Of a DNA stretch of 64,000 nucleotides, positions 43,966 through 52,764 are shown piece after piece. Numbering within the stretch: the first letter of the stretch is position 1; the number at the start of each line of letters is the position of its first letter. The DNA comes from JAWVFM01 sp963823245 (GTDB taxonomy: Bacteria > Actinomycetota > Thermoleophilia > Solirubrobacterales > 70-9). Where the stretch lies: positions 1 through 64,000 of the forward strand of contig CAWGKQ010000004.1 in the NCBI GenBank assembly GCA_963823245.1. Reading direction: 5' to 3'. A program made the translations under genes and the position numbers. The notes under the pieces are model-generated. The model saw nothing but the letters and a program-made list of their open reading frames with translations, was not told the origin of the DNA and made no database searches.

Positions 43966-45270
43966 ATGGGTAAGGTCGTCGAGCTCGACGCGCCCGGGGC
44001 CGAGTCTCGCGCCAGCCGCAGGGGGCGGCCGCGCCGGCGCCCATCCAAGACCGCGCTGGTGCTCGGCGGCGGGGGGTTCACGGGTGGGGTCTACGAGATC
44101 GGCGCCCTGCGGGCGCTCGACCTCCTCGCCGTCAATCGGACGATCAACGGCTTCGACATCTACGTCGGAACGAGCGCGGGCGCCTTCGTGGCGAGCCTCG
44201 TGGCGAACGGGGTCACGCCCGAGGAGATGATGCGGGTCCTGAACCCGGATCTCCCCTCGCCGATCCGCGACATCAGGCTCTCGACGCTGCTGCAGCCGAA
44301 CATTCGCGGCTTCCTCGGCAAGTCGCTCACGCTGCCGCTGCGCGTGGCCGGGCTGGCCCGCGAGCTGGCGGGCTCGATCGGGGAGGTCTCCGCGCTCGAC
44401 GTCGTCACGGCCCTCGGCGGGGCCCTGCCCGCCGGCGTCTACACCGGGAAGGGCATCGAGGACTACGTCGCCGAGGTGCTCTCCGACCCCGATCGCACCG
44501 ACGATTTCCGCCTGCTCTCAAACGAGCTCTACATCACCGCCACCGACCTCGACACGACCGAGCGCGTCGTGCTCGGCGAGGGGGAGTGGGCCGACGTCCC
44601 GATCGCGCGCGCAGTGGCCGCCTCGGGGGCCCTCCCGGCGGTGTACAAGCCCGTCGAGATCGCTGGGCGGCAGTTCATCGATGGGGGAATCCGGTCCACG
44701 ACCAACGTGGACGTCGCCGTCGAGCGCGGGGCGAAGTTCGTGGTCGTCATCAACCCGCTGGTGCCCTTCGTGAACGACTTCTCGAAGCAGATCCCCACGA
44801 TCACCGGCACACGGGCCCTGCATGTGGCGGACATGGGGCTCGCCGCGATCGCCAACCAGACCTTCAGGATGCTCTCGCACGACCGCCTCCACCGCTCGGT
44901 GGCCTGGTGGGAGCAACGCTATCCGGGCGTCGACATCATCCTCATCGAGCCCGAGCTCGACGACGAGCTGATGTTCGGGACCTCGATCCTCGACTACCGG
45001 GCCCGGCTCGAGATCGCGAAGCACGGCTTCGAATCGGTGACGCTCAAGCTCGCGCGCGACTACGACCGCCTGAAGGCGGTGGCGGAGCGCCACGGGATCG
45101 CGATCTCGGCGCGCCGCGTTCGCCACGTGCTCGAGGGCGTCGAGCGCGAGGAGTCCAAGCAGTCGGCGTGGCGCCGGGTGCTCGAGCAGACGACCGGCGC
45201 CCTGCTGCGCCAGTTCCCGGGCGGCGGGTCCGAGCCCGACGCGGAGCGAGCCGAGGAGGCGGAGGAGTGA
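43966..45270 (+). CDS. Patatin-like phospholipase
   Basis: A 434-residue serine acyl hydrolase. The oxyanion loop GGGGFTGGVYEIGAL (about residues 35-49), the nucleophile elbow GTSAG (about 67-71) and the catalytic Asp in DGGIRS are all present, so it should be active on lipids. A basic N-terminus without a signal peptide suggests cytoplasmic or membrane-peripheral location. The acidic C-terminal tail is short. A crotonase follows 46 bp downstream on the same strand. Confidence 0.88.
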   Translation: MGKVVELDAPGAESRASRRGRPRRRPSKTALVLGGGGFTGGVYEIGALRALDLLAVNRTINGFDIYVGTSAGAFVASLVANGVTPEEMMRVLNPDLPSPIRDIRLSTLLQPNIRGFLGKSLTLPLRVAGLARELAGSIGEVSALDVVTALGGALPAGVYTGKGIEDYVAEVLSDPDRTDDFRLLSNELYITATDLDTTERVVLGEGEWADVPIARAVAASGALPAVYKPVEIAGRQFIDGGIRSTTNVDVAVERGAKFVVVINPLVPFVNDFSKQIPTITGTRALHVADMGLAAIANQTFRMLSHDRLHRSVAWWEQRYPGVDIILIEPELDDELMFGTSILDYRARLEIAKHGFESVTLKLARDYDRLKAVAERHGIAISARRVRHVLEGVEREESKQSAWRRVLEQTTGALLRQFPGGGSEPDAERAEEAEE

Positions 45271-45316
45271 GCGCGGAGCTCAAGAAAGGAGCCTTGATGT
45301 TGCGGAGCGCGAACCA

Positions 45317-46183
45317 ATGGATCTGAGTATCGAGACGCGGGAATCGAGGGCGGCGAGCGAGGCCGAGCGCGACAGGGTGCGGGTCGAGGTGACCGACCAC
45401 GTCGCCGAGGTCGTGCTCGACCGGCCCGAGAAGCACAACGCGCTCGACCCCGCGATGTTCGCGGCCATCGGCGACGCGGTCGACCGCGTCGCGGGCGAGC
45501 CCACGGCGCGCGCGGTGCTGCTTCGCGGCGACGGGCCGAGCTTCTGCTCCGGACTCGACTTCCCGAGCTTCATGAAGGAGGGCGGCTCCCCCGTCGACCT
45601 CTTCGTCCATCGCGACGGCGAGGCGGCGAACCTCGCCCAGCGCGTGGCCTACGGCTGGCGCTCGCTTCCGGTGCCCGTGATCGCCGCGCTGCACGGGGCG
45701 TGCTTCGGCGGTGGCTGTCAGATCGCGCTCGGCGCCGACGTGCGCATCGCGGCCCCCGACACCCGGCTCTCGGTGATGGAGACGGAGTTCGGGATCATCC
45801 CGGACATGTCGATCACCCAGACCCTCGGGGGCCTCGTCCGCGACGATCTGGCGCGTGAGTTGATCTACACCGCGCGTACGGTGGAGGCGGCCGAGGCGGT
45901 GGAGATCGGGCTCGTGACCCGGATCGAGGACGATCCCGTTGCGGCCGCGAGCGCGCTCGCCGGCGAGATCGCGGGTCGCTCCCCCGACGCGATGCGCGCG
46001 GCGAAGCGGCTCATGGCTGAGGGCATGGGAACGCCGCCCGAGGTCGGCCTCGCCCTCGAGGAGGAGCTCAACCGCAGCCTGCTCGGCACGCCGAACCAGA
46101 TCGCCGCCGTGACGGCGAAGTTCTCAGGCGAGCCGGCAACGTATTCCGATGGGGGGCTTCAGGCCCCCGGGTCCTCTGCGTAG
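45317..46183 (+). CDS. Enoyl-CoA hydratase/isomerase (crotonase) family protein
   Basis: 288 residues. RPEKHNALDPAMFAAI and GPSFCSGLDFPSF form the CoA-binding and oxyanion region; ALHGACFGGGCQIALGADVRIA is the second oxyanion signature. The general-acid Glu of classical hydratases is at METEFGIIPDMS, consistent with hydratase or isomerase activity. The 3' end overlaps the convergent acyl-CoA synthetase by 25 bp. Fatty-acid beta-oxidation is the likely context. Confidence 0.88.
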   Translation: MDLSIETRESRAASEAERDRVRVEVTDHVAEVVLDRPEKHNALDPAMFAAIGDAVDRVAGEPTARAVLLRGDGPSFCSGLDFPSFMKEGGSPVDLFVHRDGEAANLAQRVAYGWRSLPVPVIAALHGACFGGGCQIALGADVRIAAPDTRLSVMETEFGIIPDMSITQTLGGLVRDDLARELIYTARTVEAAEAVEIGLVTRIEDDPVAAASALAGEIAGRSPDAMRAAKRLMAEGMGTPPEVGLALEEELNRSLLGTPNQIAAVTAKFSGEPATYSDGGLQAPGSSA

Positions 46184-47946
46184 AGCTTCTCGATCTCGTC
46201 GGCGTACTTGTCGATGACCACCGCGCGCTTCACCTTCAGCGTCGGGGTGAGCTCGCCGGTCTCCTGCGAGAGGTCGTGGTCGAGGATCGCGAACTTCTTC
46301 ACCTGCTCGACGCGGGCGAACTTCCGATTCACCTCGTCGATGTGCTCGGAGATCATCGCCCGGGCGTCGGCGCCGGCCTCGAGCTTCCCCGCCTCGTCGG
46401 GGTCGAGCGTGATCAGGGCCACCAGGTAGGGGTGGCGATCCCCGACGACCACGCACTGTGAGACCAGCGGGCTCTGCTTGATCTCGGCCTCGAGGTTCGC
46501 GGGGGTGATGTTCTTGCCTCCGGCGGTGATGATGATGTCCTTCTTGCGGCCTGTGATCCGCAGGTAGCCGTCGGTGTCCAACTCCCCGAGGTCCCCGGTG
46601 TGCAGCCAGCCGTCGGTGAGCGTCTCGGCCGTCGCCTCGGGGTTCTTGTAGTAGCCCTTGAAGATGTTCGGGCCCTTCACGAGGATCTCGCCGTCATCCG
46701 CGATCCGCACCGCGCCGCCCGGCAGCGCCCTGCCCACCGTCCCGAACTTGAAGGCGTCGGGCGTCGAGATCGACACCGCGGTCGACGTCTCGGTCATGCC
46801 GAAGCCCTCGACGACGAGGACGCCGGCGGCATCGAAGAACCGCAGGATCTCGGGGTTGATCGGCGCGGCGCCGGTGGCCGCCAAGCGGACGCGCCCGCCG
46901 AAGAGCGCGCGGATCTTCGACAGGACCTGCTTGTCGGCGACCTCGTACTGCTTGCGAAGCAGTAGCCCCGGCCTGCCACCCGAACGCTCGGCCTCGCGCA
47001 TGCGCTTGCCCACGCGAACGGCCCAGTTGAAGATCGCCTCCTTGAGCCCGCCCTCCTTCGCGACGCTCGCCGTCGCCGCCGTGTAGATCTTCTCGAAGAT
47101 GCGAGGCACGGAGGGGAAGTAGGTGGGCTTCACCTCGGCGAGGTTGGGGACGATCTTCAACGGGTCGCGTTCCCAGTAGGCGAGGGTGGCGCCGAGATCG
47201 AACGACCCGAGCTGAATCAGGAGGGCGAACGCGTGGGCGAGGGGGAGGAAGAGGTAGGTGACGTCGTCGCCCGAGGTCACGGAGACCTCGTTCACCATGT
47301 CGAGCATCGACCGGTAGTTCCCGTGGCTGATCATGCAGCCCTTCGGTGGGCCCGTGGTTCCGGACGTGTAGATGATCGTGCACAGGTCGTCGGCGCCGAC
47401 CGCGCTCCACCGCGCTTCCCATTCCGTCTCGGGCCGCCCGGCGCCCCGTGCGGCGAGCTCGTGCATCGAGATCGCGTCGTCCGCGGAGCCCGCCATCAGG
47501 AGCACGTGCTCCAGGAGCGGGCAGCGATCGCGGATCTCGCGGACCTTTGCGAGCTGCTCTTCGTCCTCGACGACGACGGCCCGCGCGTCAGAGTGCTCCA
47601 GCACGTACTGGCACTCCTCGGGCGAGTTCGTCTGGTAGATCGGCACGACGACCGCGCCCGCGGAGAGCGCGGCGAAGTCGAAGTAGGTCCATTCCGGGCG
47701 CGTGTTGGCGAGGATCGCGACCTTGACGCCGGCGTCGATCCCAAGGTCGATCAGGCCGAGTGAGAGCGCGCGGACCGTCTCGCCCACCTCGTCGAAAGTC
47801 CTCGGCTCCCATTCGCCGGCGTCGTTCTTGAAAAGGATGGCCCGCCGCCCGCCGTGCTTGCGAGCCGACAGGGGAAGCAGGTCGGCGAGCGTGCGCGACC
47901 CAACCCCCTCGGCGGGCATCATGTCAGGGGTCGTGGTGGCTGCCAC
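46159..47946 (-). CDS. Long-chain acyl-CoA synthetase (AMP-binding, FadD15-like)
   Basis: A 595-residue adenylate-forming enzyme that activates fatty acids with ATP and CoA. The P-loop motif TIIYTSGTTGPPKGCMISHGN-type region is near residues 178-198 and GFGMTETS is motif A5. YLRITGRKKDIIITAGGKNI is the hinge and catalytic-Lys region typical of the long-chain, bubblegum-type subgroup. The GTG at 47946 has a -10 7 nt upstream. It is convergent with the crotonase. Confidence 0.92.
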   Translation of the reverse strand: MAATTTPDMMPAEGVGSRTLADLLPLSARKHGGRRAILFKNDAGEWEPRTFDEVGETVRALSLGLIDLGIDAGVKVAILANTRPEWTYFDFAALSAGAVVVPIYQTNSPEECQYVLEHSDARAVVVEDEEQLAKVREIRDRCPLLEHVLLMAGSADDAISMHELAARGAGRPETEWEARWSAVGADDLCTIIYTSGTTGPPKGCMISHGNYRSMLDMVNEVSVTSGDDVTYLFLPLAHAFALLIQLGSFDLGATLAYWERDPLKIVPNLAEVKPTYFPSVPRIFEKIYTAATASVAKEGGLKEAIFNWAVRVGKRMREAERSGGRPGLLLRKQYEVADKQVLSKIRALFGGRVRLAATGAAPINPEILRFFDAAGVLVVEGFGMTETSTAVSISTPDAFKFGTVGRALPGGAVRIADDGEILVKGPNIFKGYYKNPEATAETLTDGWLHTGDLGELDTDGYLRITGRKKDIIITAGGKNITPANLEAEIKQSPLVSQCVVVGDRHPYLVALITLDPDEAGKLEAGADARAMISEHIDEVNRKFARVEQVKKFAILDHDLSQETGELTPTLKVKRAVVIDKYADEIEKLYAEDPGA

Positions 47947-47953
47947 GACCGGG

Positions 47954-47959
47954 AGGCTA
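47954..47959 (-). promoter_or_regulatory. Candidate -10 element (TAGCCT) for the acyl-CoA synthetase
   Basis: On the minus strand TAGCCT ends 7 nt before the GTG at 47946; no ribosome binding site is present. Confidence 0.45.
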
Positions 47960-47970
47960 GTGGGCCGCGG

Positions 47971-48153
47971 CTAGGCGGTGCGGGGCTGCTGCCGGCTCAG
48001 CTCGGTGGAGTGGCGCAGCGAGGACGCGAAGAGGGTCTTGTCGATGCGGCCGTTGAAGATCGGAACGCCCATCTCCTGACACTTAGCGATCACCTCTCGC
48101 CGCTTCATCTTCATCTCGTCGGCGAGCTCGGTGGGCGTCAGGTGAATGGCCAC
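47971..48153 (-). CDS. 60-residue IF2N-like small protein
   Basis: The protein starts AIHLTPTELADEMKMKRREV and continues IAKCQEMGVPIFNGRID, a short helical pattern resembling the IF2 N-terminal (IF2_N) or excisionase-like fold; it has no other domain. GTG 48153 is chosen because GAGGAGG lies about 10 nt upstream; a longer frame to 48243 would run through the promoter. Role unknown; nucleic-acid or ribosome binding is an inference from the fold resemblance. Confidence 0.65.
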   Translation of the reverse strand: MAIHLTPTELADEMKMKRREVIAKCQEMGVPIFNGRIDKTLFASSLRHSTELSRQQPRTA

Positions 48154-48190
48154 GTGCGCAGTTCCTCCTCGGTCGATTTCGCGCCACTGA

Positions 48191-48218
48191 CTTATATCGC
48201 GGTTCGGGGACGTGTCAA
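48191..48218 (-). promoter_or_regulatory. Near-consensus housekeeping promoter for the 60-residue protein
   Basis: On the minus strand TTGACA (48218-48213) and TATAAG (48196-48191) are separated by 16 bp. This is the best promoter in the window, with a leader of about 30 nt carrying a strong ribosome binding site. Confidence 0.75.
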
Positions 48219-48263
48219 CGATTTCGTTCGCAATTTGCGACAAGCCACGCCTAAGCGGGCGGG

Positions 48264-49025
48264 TCAGACGGGGTTCGGCACGTCGATGAACTCGTGCTCG
48301 ATCCCGAACAGCTCGGCGACACGCTCCCCGAGGGCGCGGATCCCGAAGGTCTCCGTCGCGTAGTGGCCGGCGGCCATGAAGTGGATGGAGCCCTCGCGCG
48401 CCTCGGCCATCGCGGGCTCGGACGGCTCGCCGGTGAGGAAGGCATCGAGGCCGCGGCCGATGGCGGCCGCCAGCTCGCCCGCCCCGCCCCCGCTGACGAT
48501 CCCGATCGTCGAGACCCGCGGCGGGCCGCAGTCGAAGACGAGGGGGTCGCGTCCGGTGAGGACGGCGATCCGCCGCACGAGCTCGCCGGGCTCGAGCGAC
48601 TCGGATACGCGACCGACGGCCCCGAGAGGGCGCCCCCTGATCTCGCCGAGGTCGATCCCCTCGAGCTGGAAGCCGAGCCCCGTGCAGAGCAGCGCGTTGT
48701 TGCCGATCTCCGAATGCGCGTCGAGGGGCAGGTGATAAGCGGCAATCGAGAGGTCAGCCCCGAGCGCGGCGCGGAGCCGGCCGGCCATCGCCTCGGTGAG
48801 CGCGGCGGGCGCGCTGCCCCAGAAGAGCCCGTGGTGGACCATCAGCATCTGCGCTCCGGCGGCGACGGCGCGGTCGATCAGCTCCGCGTGCGCGGAGACG
48901 CCCGTGGCGATCCTCGAGACCTCGCGCGCCCCGGGGACCTGGAGGCCGTTTGGGCCGTAGTCGTCGAAGGACGGCGAGTCGAGCAGCTCGTCGCAGAAGG
49001 CGATGATCTCGTCGCGAGGCGCCAT
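48264..49025 (-). CDS. Nif3-like dinuclear metal-centre hexameric protein
   Basis: A 253-residue YbgI/Nif3 (GTP cyclohydrolase I type 2-like) protein. FDDYGPNGLQVPG at the N-terminus, MLMVHHGLFWG (His pair), YHLPLDAHSEIGNN and the C-terminal GHYATETFGIRAL supply the dinuclear metal ligands. The family is widespread but its cellular role is unsettled. It lacks the PII-like insert found in longer members. It is divergent from the 49058 gene. Confidence 0.9.
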   Translation of the reverse strand: MAPRDEIIAFCDELLDSPSFDDYGPNGLQVPGAREVSRIATGVSAHAELIDRAVAAGAQMLMVHHGLFWGSAPAALTEAMAGRLRAALGADLSIAAYHLPLDAHSEIGNNALLCTGLGFQLEGIDLGEIRGRPLGAVGRVSESLEPGELVRRIAVLTGRDPLVFDCGPPRVSTIGIVSGGGAGELAAAIGRGLDAFLTGEPSEPAMAEAREGSIHFMAAGHYATETFGIRALGERVAELFGIEHEFIDVPNPV

Positions 49026-49045
49026 GGCCGGGGAGGCACGGTATC

Positions 49046-49051
49046 TAGGAT
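49046..49051 (+). promoter_or_regulatory. Candidate -10 element (TAGGAT) for the 49058 gene
   Basis: TAGGAT lies 6 nt before the ATG at 49058. The same bases include AGGA, which could instead be a weak ribosome binding site. Confidence 0.35.
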
Positions 49052-49057
49052 TTGGCC

Positions 49058-49321
49058 ATGCCCGAGCAGCCGAGCGTCGCCGAAGCCGGCGCCGAGGGCG
49101 AGTTCCTCGCCTCCCTCATGGACACCGAGCTCTACTCGATCGGCGCCTACTTCTGCGACGAGCACCCCGAGCTCGTCGACGACCTGGTTGCGCGCAGCGG
49201 CGAGATCGAGGGCCGCGGCTTGAGGGCCTTCGCCGAGGAGACGGGCACCGGCATCGAGGAGACGTTCGAGACGCTGCTCACGGGCATCGCGGTCCGCTAC
49301 TACAAGGCCGTCGCGGGTTGA
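49058..49321 (+). CDS. Hypothetical acidic 87-residue protein
   Basis: Starts MPEQPSVAEAGAEGEFLASL and is acidic and probably helical (FETLLTGIAVRYYKAVAG at the end). No membrane segment and no motif I recognise. Coding use matches the neighbours and it is followed after 37 bp by the DsbA-like gene, so it may be the first gene of that operon. Confidence 0.5.
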   Translation: MPEQPSVAEAGAEGEFLASLMDTELYSIGAYFCDEHPELVDDLVARSGEIEGRGLRAFAEETGTGIEETFETLLTGIAVRYYKAVAG

Positions 49322-49358
49322 GCGGCAGTCTCGCGGCCGCCGGCGCGGTGGCCGGCTG

Positions 49359-50042
49359 ATGCGCAGCCCCTGGTACCCGCGCATCGGGCTGGGCCTCGCC
49401 GCCGTGCTGCTCGCGGCCGCGATCGTCTCGCTAGCGGTCGGGCAGGGCGGGCCCAAGGTGATCGTCATCCGAGGCACCGACGTTCAGCAGGAGCTCTTCG
49501 GCGGGGTCCGCCAGGACGGCAACCGCCTCGGCAACCCCGACGCGCCGGTCGAGGTCTCGGTCTTCAACGACCTCCAGTGCATTCCGTGCGCCGACTACGA
49601 GGTCCACACCATCGACCCGCTGGTCTCCGAGTACGCGCGCGGCGATGACGTCCGCCTGGTGTTCCACCACCTATCCTTCGGAGGCGCCGAGACCACGCTC
49701 GCCGCGCAAGCCGCGGTGGCGGCCGGGATCCAGGGGCGGGAGTGGCAATACGTCGACCTCTTCTTCCGCAGCCAGGGCATCATCCGCTCGAGCCGCGTGA
49801 CCGACGAGTTCCTGAACGACATCGCGAACACCATCCCCGAGTTCAACCGCAGCGAGTGGGACGACGACCGCGGCTCGGATTCCGTCGACGCCCAGGTCCA
49901 GGCCGACGCCAAGCTGGCCGACTCCCTGCACCTGCCGATCGACGCGCCGTCGGTCGTCGTCGACGGGCCCCAGGGAATGAAGGTCCTCGACCACTATCCG
50001 TCGAAGGCCGAGATCGACGCGGCCGTCGATGCCGTGTCCTGA
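49359..50042 (+). CDS. Membrane-anchored DsbA-like thioredoxin-fold protein
   Basis: 227 residues. An N-terminal helix (IGLGLAAVLLAAAIVSLAVG) anchors an extracytoplasmic domain with CIPC in FNDLQCIPCADYE, the CxxC redox site of DsbA-like proteins. GNPDAPVEVSVFNDLQC is typical of the DSBA/thioredoxin_4 family. A disulfide oxidoreductase role outside the membrane is likely. The PaiB-like gene follows after 3 bp. Confidence 0.85.
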   Translation: MRSPWYPRIGLGLAAVLLAAAIVSLAVGQGGPKVIVIRGTDVQQELFGGVRQDGNRLGNPDAPVEVSVFNDLQCIPCADYEVHTIDPLVSEYARGDDVRLVFHHLSFGGAETTLAAQAAVAAGIQGREWQYVDLFFRSQGIIRSSRVTDEFLNDIANTIPEFNRSEWDDDRGSDSVDAQVQADAKLADSLHLPIDAPSVVVDGPQGMKVLDHYPSKAEIDAAVDAVS

Positions 50043-50045
50043 GCG

Positions 50046-50663
50046 ATGCGACCGAACCCTCTCTTTGCGATCGAGGACCCGGAGTTCGTCCGAGAGCTCG
50101 TCCGCGACAACCCGTGGGCCGTTCTCGTGAGCCCCGGCGATGGCGGTCTCGTCGCCTCCCACTACCCGATCCTCCTCGACTCCAAGGCGTCAGAGCTCGA
50201 GATCCTCACGCACGTCGGCAAGCCGGACGACCGGATCCACCGGCTCGGGGAGGGGGAGCTTCTACTCATCGTGCAGGGCCCGCACGGCTACATCTCGCCC
50301 AGCTGGTACCCGCCGGACCCGGGCAACGTTCCCACCTGGAACTTCGTCGTCGCACACCTCTACGGGGTCCCGCAGATCCTTGACGACCGGGAGAACCTCG
50401 AGGTGCTCACCCGGCTGGTCGAGCGCTTCGAGCGAGAGGTGGACCACCCGGCGTCGCTCGATTCCGACCGTGCGCCGGAGATCGCTCGCGGCACGGTCGG
50501 CATCCGAATGCCGATCTCCCGCTTCATCTGCAAGCGGAAGCTAAGCCAGAACAAGGACGAGCCCACGCGAAGGCGGGTGATCGAAGAGCTGCGCAAGCCG
50601 GGGCCGTACAGCCACCCCGAGCTCGCTCGGGAGATGGAGCGGGCGCGCCTAGATACGCTCTAG
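50046..50663 (+). CDS. FMN-binding PaiB-like protein
   Basis: A 205-residue member of the FMN-binding negative transcriptional regulator family. HYPILLD, GPHGYISPSWY and VPTWNFVVAHLYG are family motifs, and the split-barrel flavin site lies between them. Bacillus PaiB represses sporulation and protease genes, but members elsewhere may be enzymes. It likely shares an operon with the DsbA-like gene. The tRNA gene follows after 5 bp. Confidence 0.85.
   Translation: MRPNPLFAIEDPEFVRELVRDNPWAVLVSPGDGGLVASHYPILLDSKASELEILTHVGKPDDRIHRLGEGELLLIVQGPHGYISPSWYPPDPGNVPTWNFVVAHLYGVPQILDDRENLEVLTRLVERFEREVDHPASLDSDRAPEIARGTVGIRMPISRFICKRKLSQNKDEPTRRRVIEELRKPGPYSHPELAREMERARLDTL
50654..50659 (+). promoter_or_regulatory. 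Candidate -10 element (TACGCT) for tRNA-Pro
   Basis: TACGCT inside the end of the PaiB-like gene is 9 nt from the mature 5' end of the tRNA, so transcription would begin with almost no 5' leader. Confidence 0.4.
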
Positions 50664-50668
50664 GGCCT

Positions 50669-50742
50669 CGGGGCGTGGCGCAGCCTGGTAGCGCGCACCG
50701 TTCGGGTCGGTGAGGTCGCCGGTTCAAATCCGGCCGCCCCGA
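50669..50742 (+). tRNA. tRNA-Pro (anticodon CGG)
   Basis: A 74-nt cloverleaf. The acceptor stem CGGGGCG (50669-50675) pairs with CGCCCCG (50735-50741) and discriminator A is at 50742. The anticodon arm is CACCG, loop TTCGGGT, CGGTG, giving anticodon CGG for Pro codon CCG. The T arm is GCCGG, TTCAAAT, CCGGC. The CCA end is not encoded. Confidence 0.93.
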
Positions 50743-50745
50743 TTG

Positions 50746-52351
50746 ATGCCCACCGCCGCAGACGCGAGCGGGCCGCACCGGCGCCTGTGGGAGCGGGCCC
50801 GGGCGTGCCCGGAGCTCGTGGTCCTCGGCGTACTGGTGGCGCTCGGGGCCGCCGTGCGCTTCTCGACCCTGGGCGCCCAGAGCTTCGACTCCGGCGAGAC
50901 CGTCACGGCGGCTCGGATCCTCCACTCGAGCTATGCGGAGACCTTCAACGCCGTGGCGACGATCGAGCGCAGCGGGCCGCTCTACTACACGGTCGCGTGG
51001 GCGTGGGCGCACGCCTTCGGCACCGGCGAGGCGGCCCTGCGCTCCCTTTCGGCGGTCTTCGGGACCGCGACGATCGCCCTCGCGTTCGGCGCCGCGCGCG
51101 AGCTCTTCTCACGGCGGGCGGCGCTGATCGCTGCCGCGCTCGTCGCCCTGGGGCCTGACCTCGTCTGGTACTCGCAGGAGGCCCGCTCCTACGCGCTGTT
51201 CATCATGCTCTCGACAGCGGCGCTTTGGTTCTTCGCCCGAGCGTTGAGGCGGCCGAGCCGCGGCGCGTTGGCGGGCTGGGCGGCCGCCTCTGCGCTCGCC
51301 CTCGCGAGCCATTACTTCGCTGTGTTCCCGGTCGCGGCGGAGGCGCTCGTGCTCGTGGCGGTGATCCCGCGCGACCGGCGCCGCCCGGTGATCGCCGCGA
51401 CCGGCGCGGTCGGGCTCGCGGGCCTCGCGCTGCTCCCGCTTGCGATCCACCAGGAGGGGACCGGCCGGGGGAACGCGTTCACGAACCTTCCCGTGCTCGA
51501 ACGCGGCGCCTCAGCGACCGTCAAGTTCCTCGCCGGAGAGGGTCCTTCCACCTCGGGCGAGTGGACGGCGATGCCGATCCTCTCCCGCGTCGGTGGCCTC
51601 GTGGCGCTCGCCGTCTGCGCCTTCGCGATCGCCATGCTCGTTCGGCGGGGCCGGCGGGCCGAGCGTCTCGGGACGTGGGCGGTCGGCGCGGTCGCCGGCC
51701 TGTCGTTCGCGGCACCGCTGGCGCTGGCGCTGGCGGGACTCGACTTCGTGGAGCCGCGCAACCTGATCGGCTCGCTCGTACCGCTTCTGGTGCTGGCCGC
51801 GGCCGGCCTCGACGTCGCCACGCGGCGCGCCGGCCTCCGAGGGGCCTGGGCGCGATGGTGCGCCCGTGGCCGCGGCGATCGGCCTGTCCGTGGCCATCCT
51901 CGCCGCGACGGCCACGAACCCGCGCCTCCAGCGCGACGACTGGCGCGGGCTCAGCGGTCTGCTCGCGCATGCGGGTCGCATCGGCGTGATCCTCACGCAG
52001 CCGCCAAGCGCCGGCAAGCCGCTGCGCTACTACTTCGGGCACCCGCTCGTTGGGCTTCAGACGAGCGAGTTCCCGCTCGGCGTGCGCGCACGCACCATCG
52101 TCACCCTGAGCCGGAACGCCCCTGCGCCCCTCCCCGACAATCCGTTCCGGCTCGCCTCGGTCACCGAGACGGCTCAGGGGTGGCGTGTCGCCACCTACCG
52201 GGCCCGTTTGCCGCGGAGGGTGGATGCTGCTGAGCTCGCAATCCTCGACCCGCTCGGCGGCAACGCGCTCGCCCGCGTCGATACCGCCCGGCGAGTGCAG
52301 TCGCGGCCGCCGCGCGGGAGGCTCGCGTCGATCCGGCTCGACCGCTCCTAG
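50746..52351 (+). CDS. GT39-like membrane glycosyltransferase (one indel)
   Basis: About 534 residues, with some ten hydrophobic segments, resembling dolichyl-phosphate-mannose-protein mannosyltransferase-type (ArnT/PMT) proteins. The acidic loop SFDSGETVTAARIL and RSGPLYYTVAWAW in the first extracytoplasmic loop match the family's lipid-linked donor site. One base is inserted at about 51840-51860; the C-terminal soluble part (LRYYFGHPLVG...) continues in the next frame to 52351. The start lies 4 nt after the tRNA; frames starting inside the tRNA are rejected. Confidence 0.75.
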
Positions 52352-52764
52352 AAGGCCTCGGGCTCGGGCCCGATGGGCCAGAGGTCGCCGTCGGCGACCT
52401 CGAGGAGGTTGCCGGCCGGATCGCGGAAGTAGAACGACTTGCGCCCGTCCTTCCACTCGTGCTCGTGCGTGATCTCGGCGACGCTCGCGACGTGGCGCAG
52501 CCACGCTTCGTAGGTGCCCGGCGGCGCCGTGAAGCAGACATGCCCCGGCCCAGCGCTTCCGTGGTCGGCGATCGGGCCCTCGCGGTCGGCGAGCCGCTCG
52601 CGAACGAAGAGCAGGACCACGGCCTCTCCGAGCCGGTAGGCGGCGCCATCCGGCCAGGCGGCGACCCGCTCGAGCCCCAGGGCGCCTCCGTACATCTCGG
52701 CCATCGCCTGCTCGTCGGCGGCATCGTGGTAGAGCGCCACCTCGAGGAGGCCGCCGAGCTTCAT
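52348..52764 (-). CDS. VOC (glyoxalase/bleomycin-resistance fold) protein
   Basis: A 138-residue protein of two beta-alpha-beta-beta-beta units. HVCFTAPPGTYEAWL and FYFRDPAGNLLEVADGD (with the C-terminal metal Glu) are typical. The N-terminal EVALYHDAAD carries a His that may be the second ligand. Substrate unknown. It overlaps both the convergent GT39-like gene (4 bp) and the upstream channel-like gene (4 bp). Confidence 0.85.
   Translation of the reverse strand: MKLGGLLEVALYHDAADEQAMAEMYGGALGLERVAAWPDGAAYRLGEAVVLLFVRERLADREGPIADHGSAGPGHVCFTAPPGTYEAWLRHVASVAEITHEHEWKDGRKSFYFRDPAGNLLEVADGDLWPIGPEPEAF

Noticed and set aside
47971..48243. A 90-residue version of the IF2N-like protein
   Set aside because: The extra N-terminus would be encoded by the promoter and leader; the GTG at 48153 has a strong ribosome binding site.
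50710..50745. Start of the GT39-like gene inside the tRNA
   Set aside because: The tRNA cloverleaf is complete to 50742, so coding through it is very unlikely; the ATG at 50746 is used.
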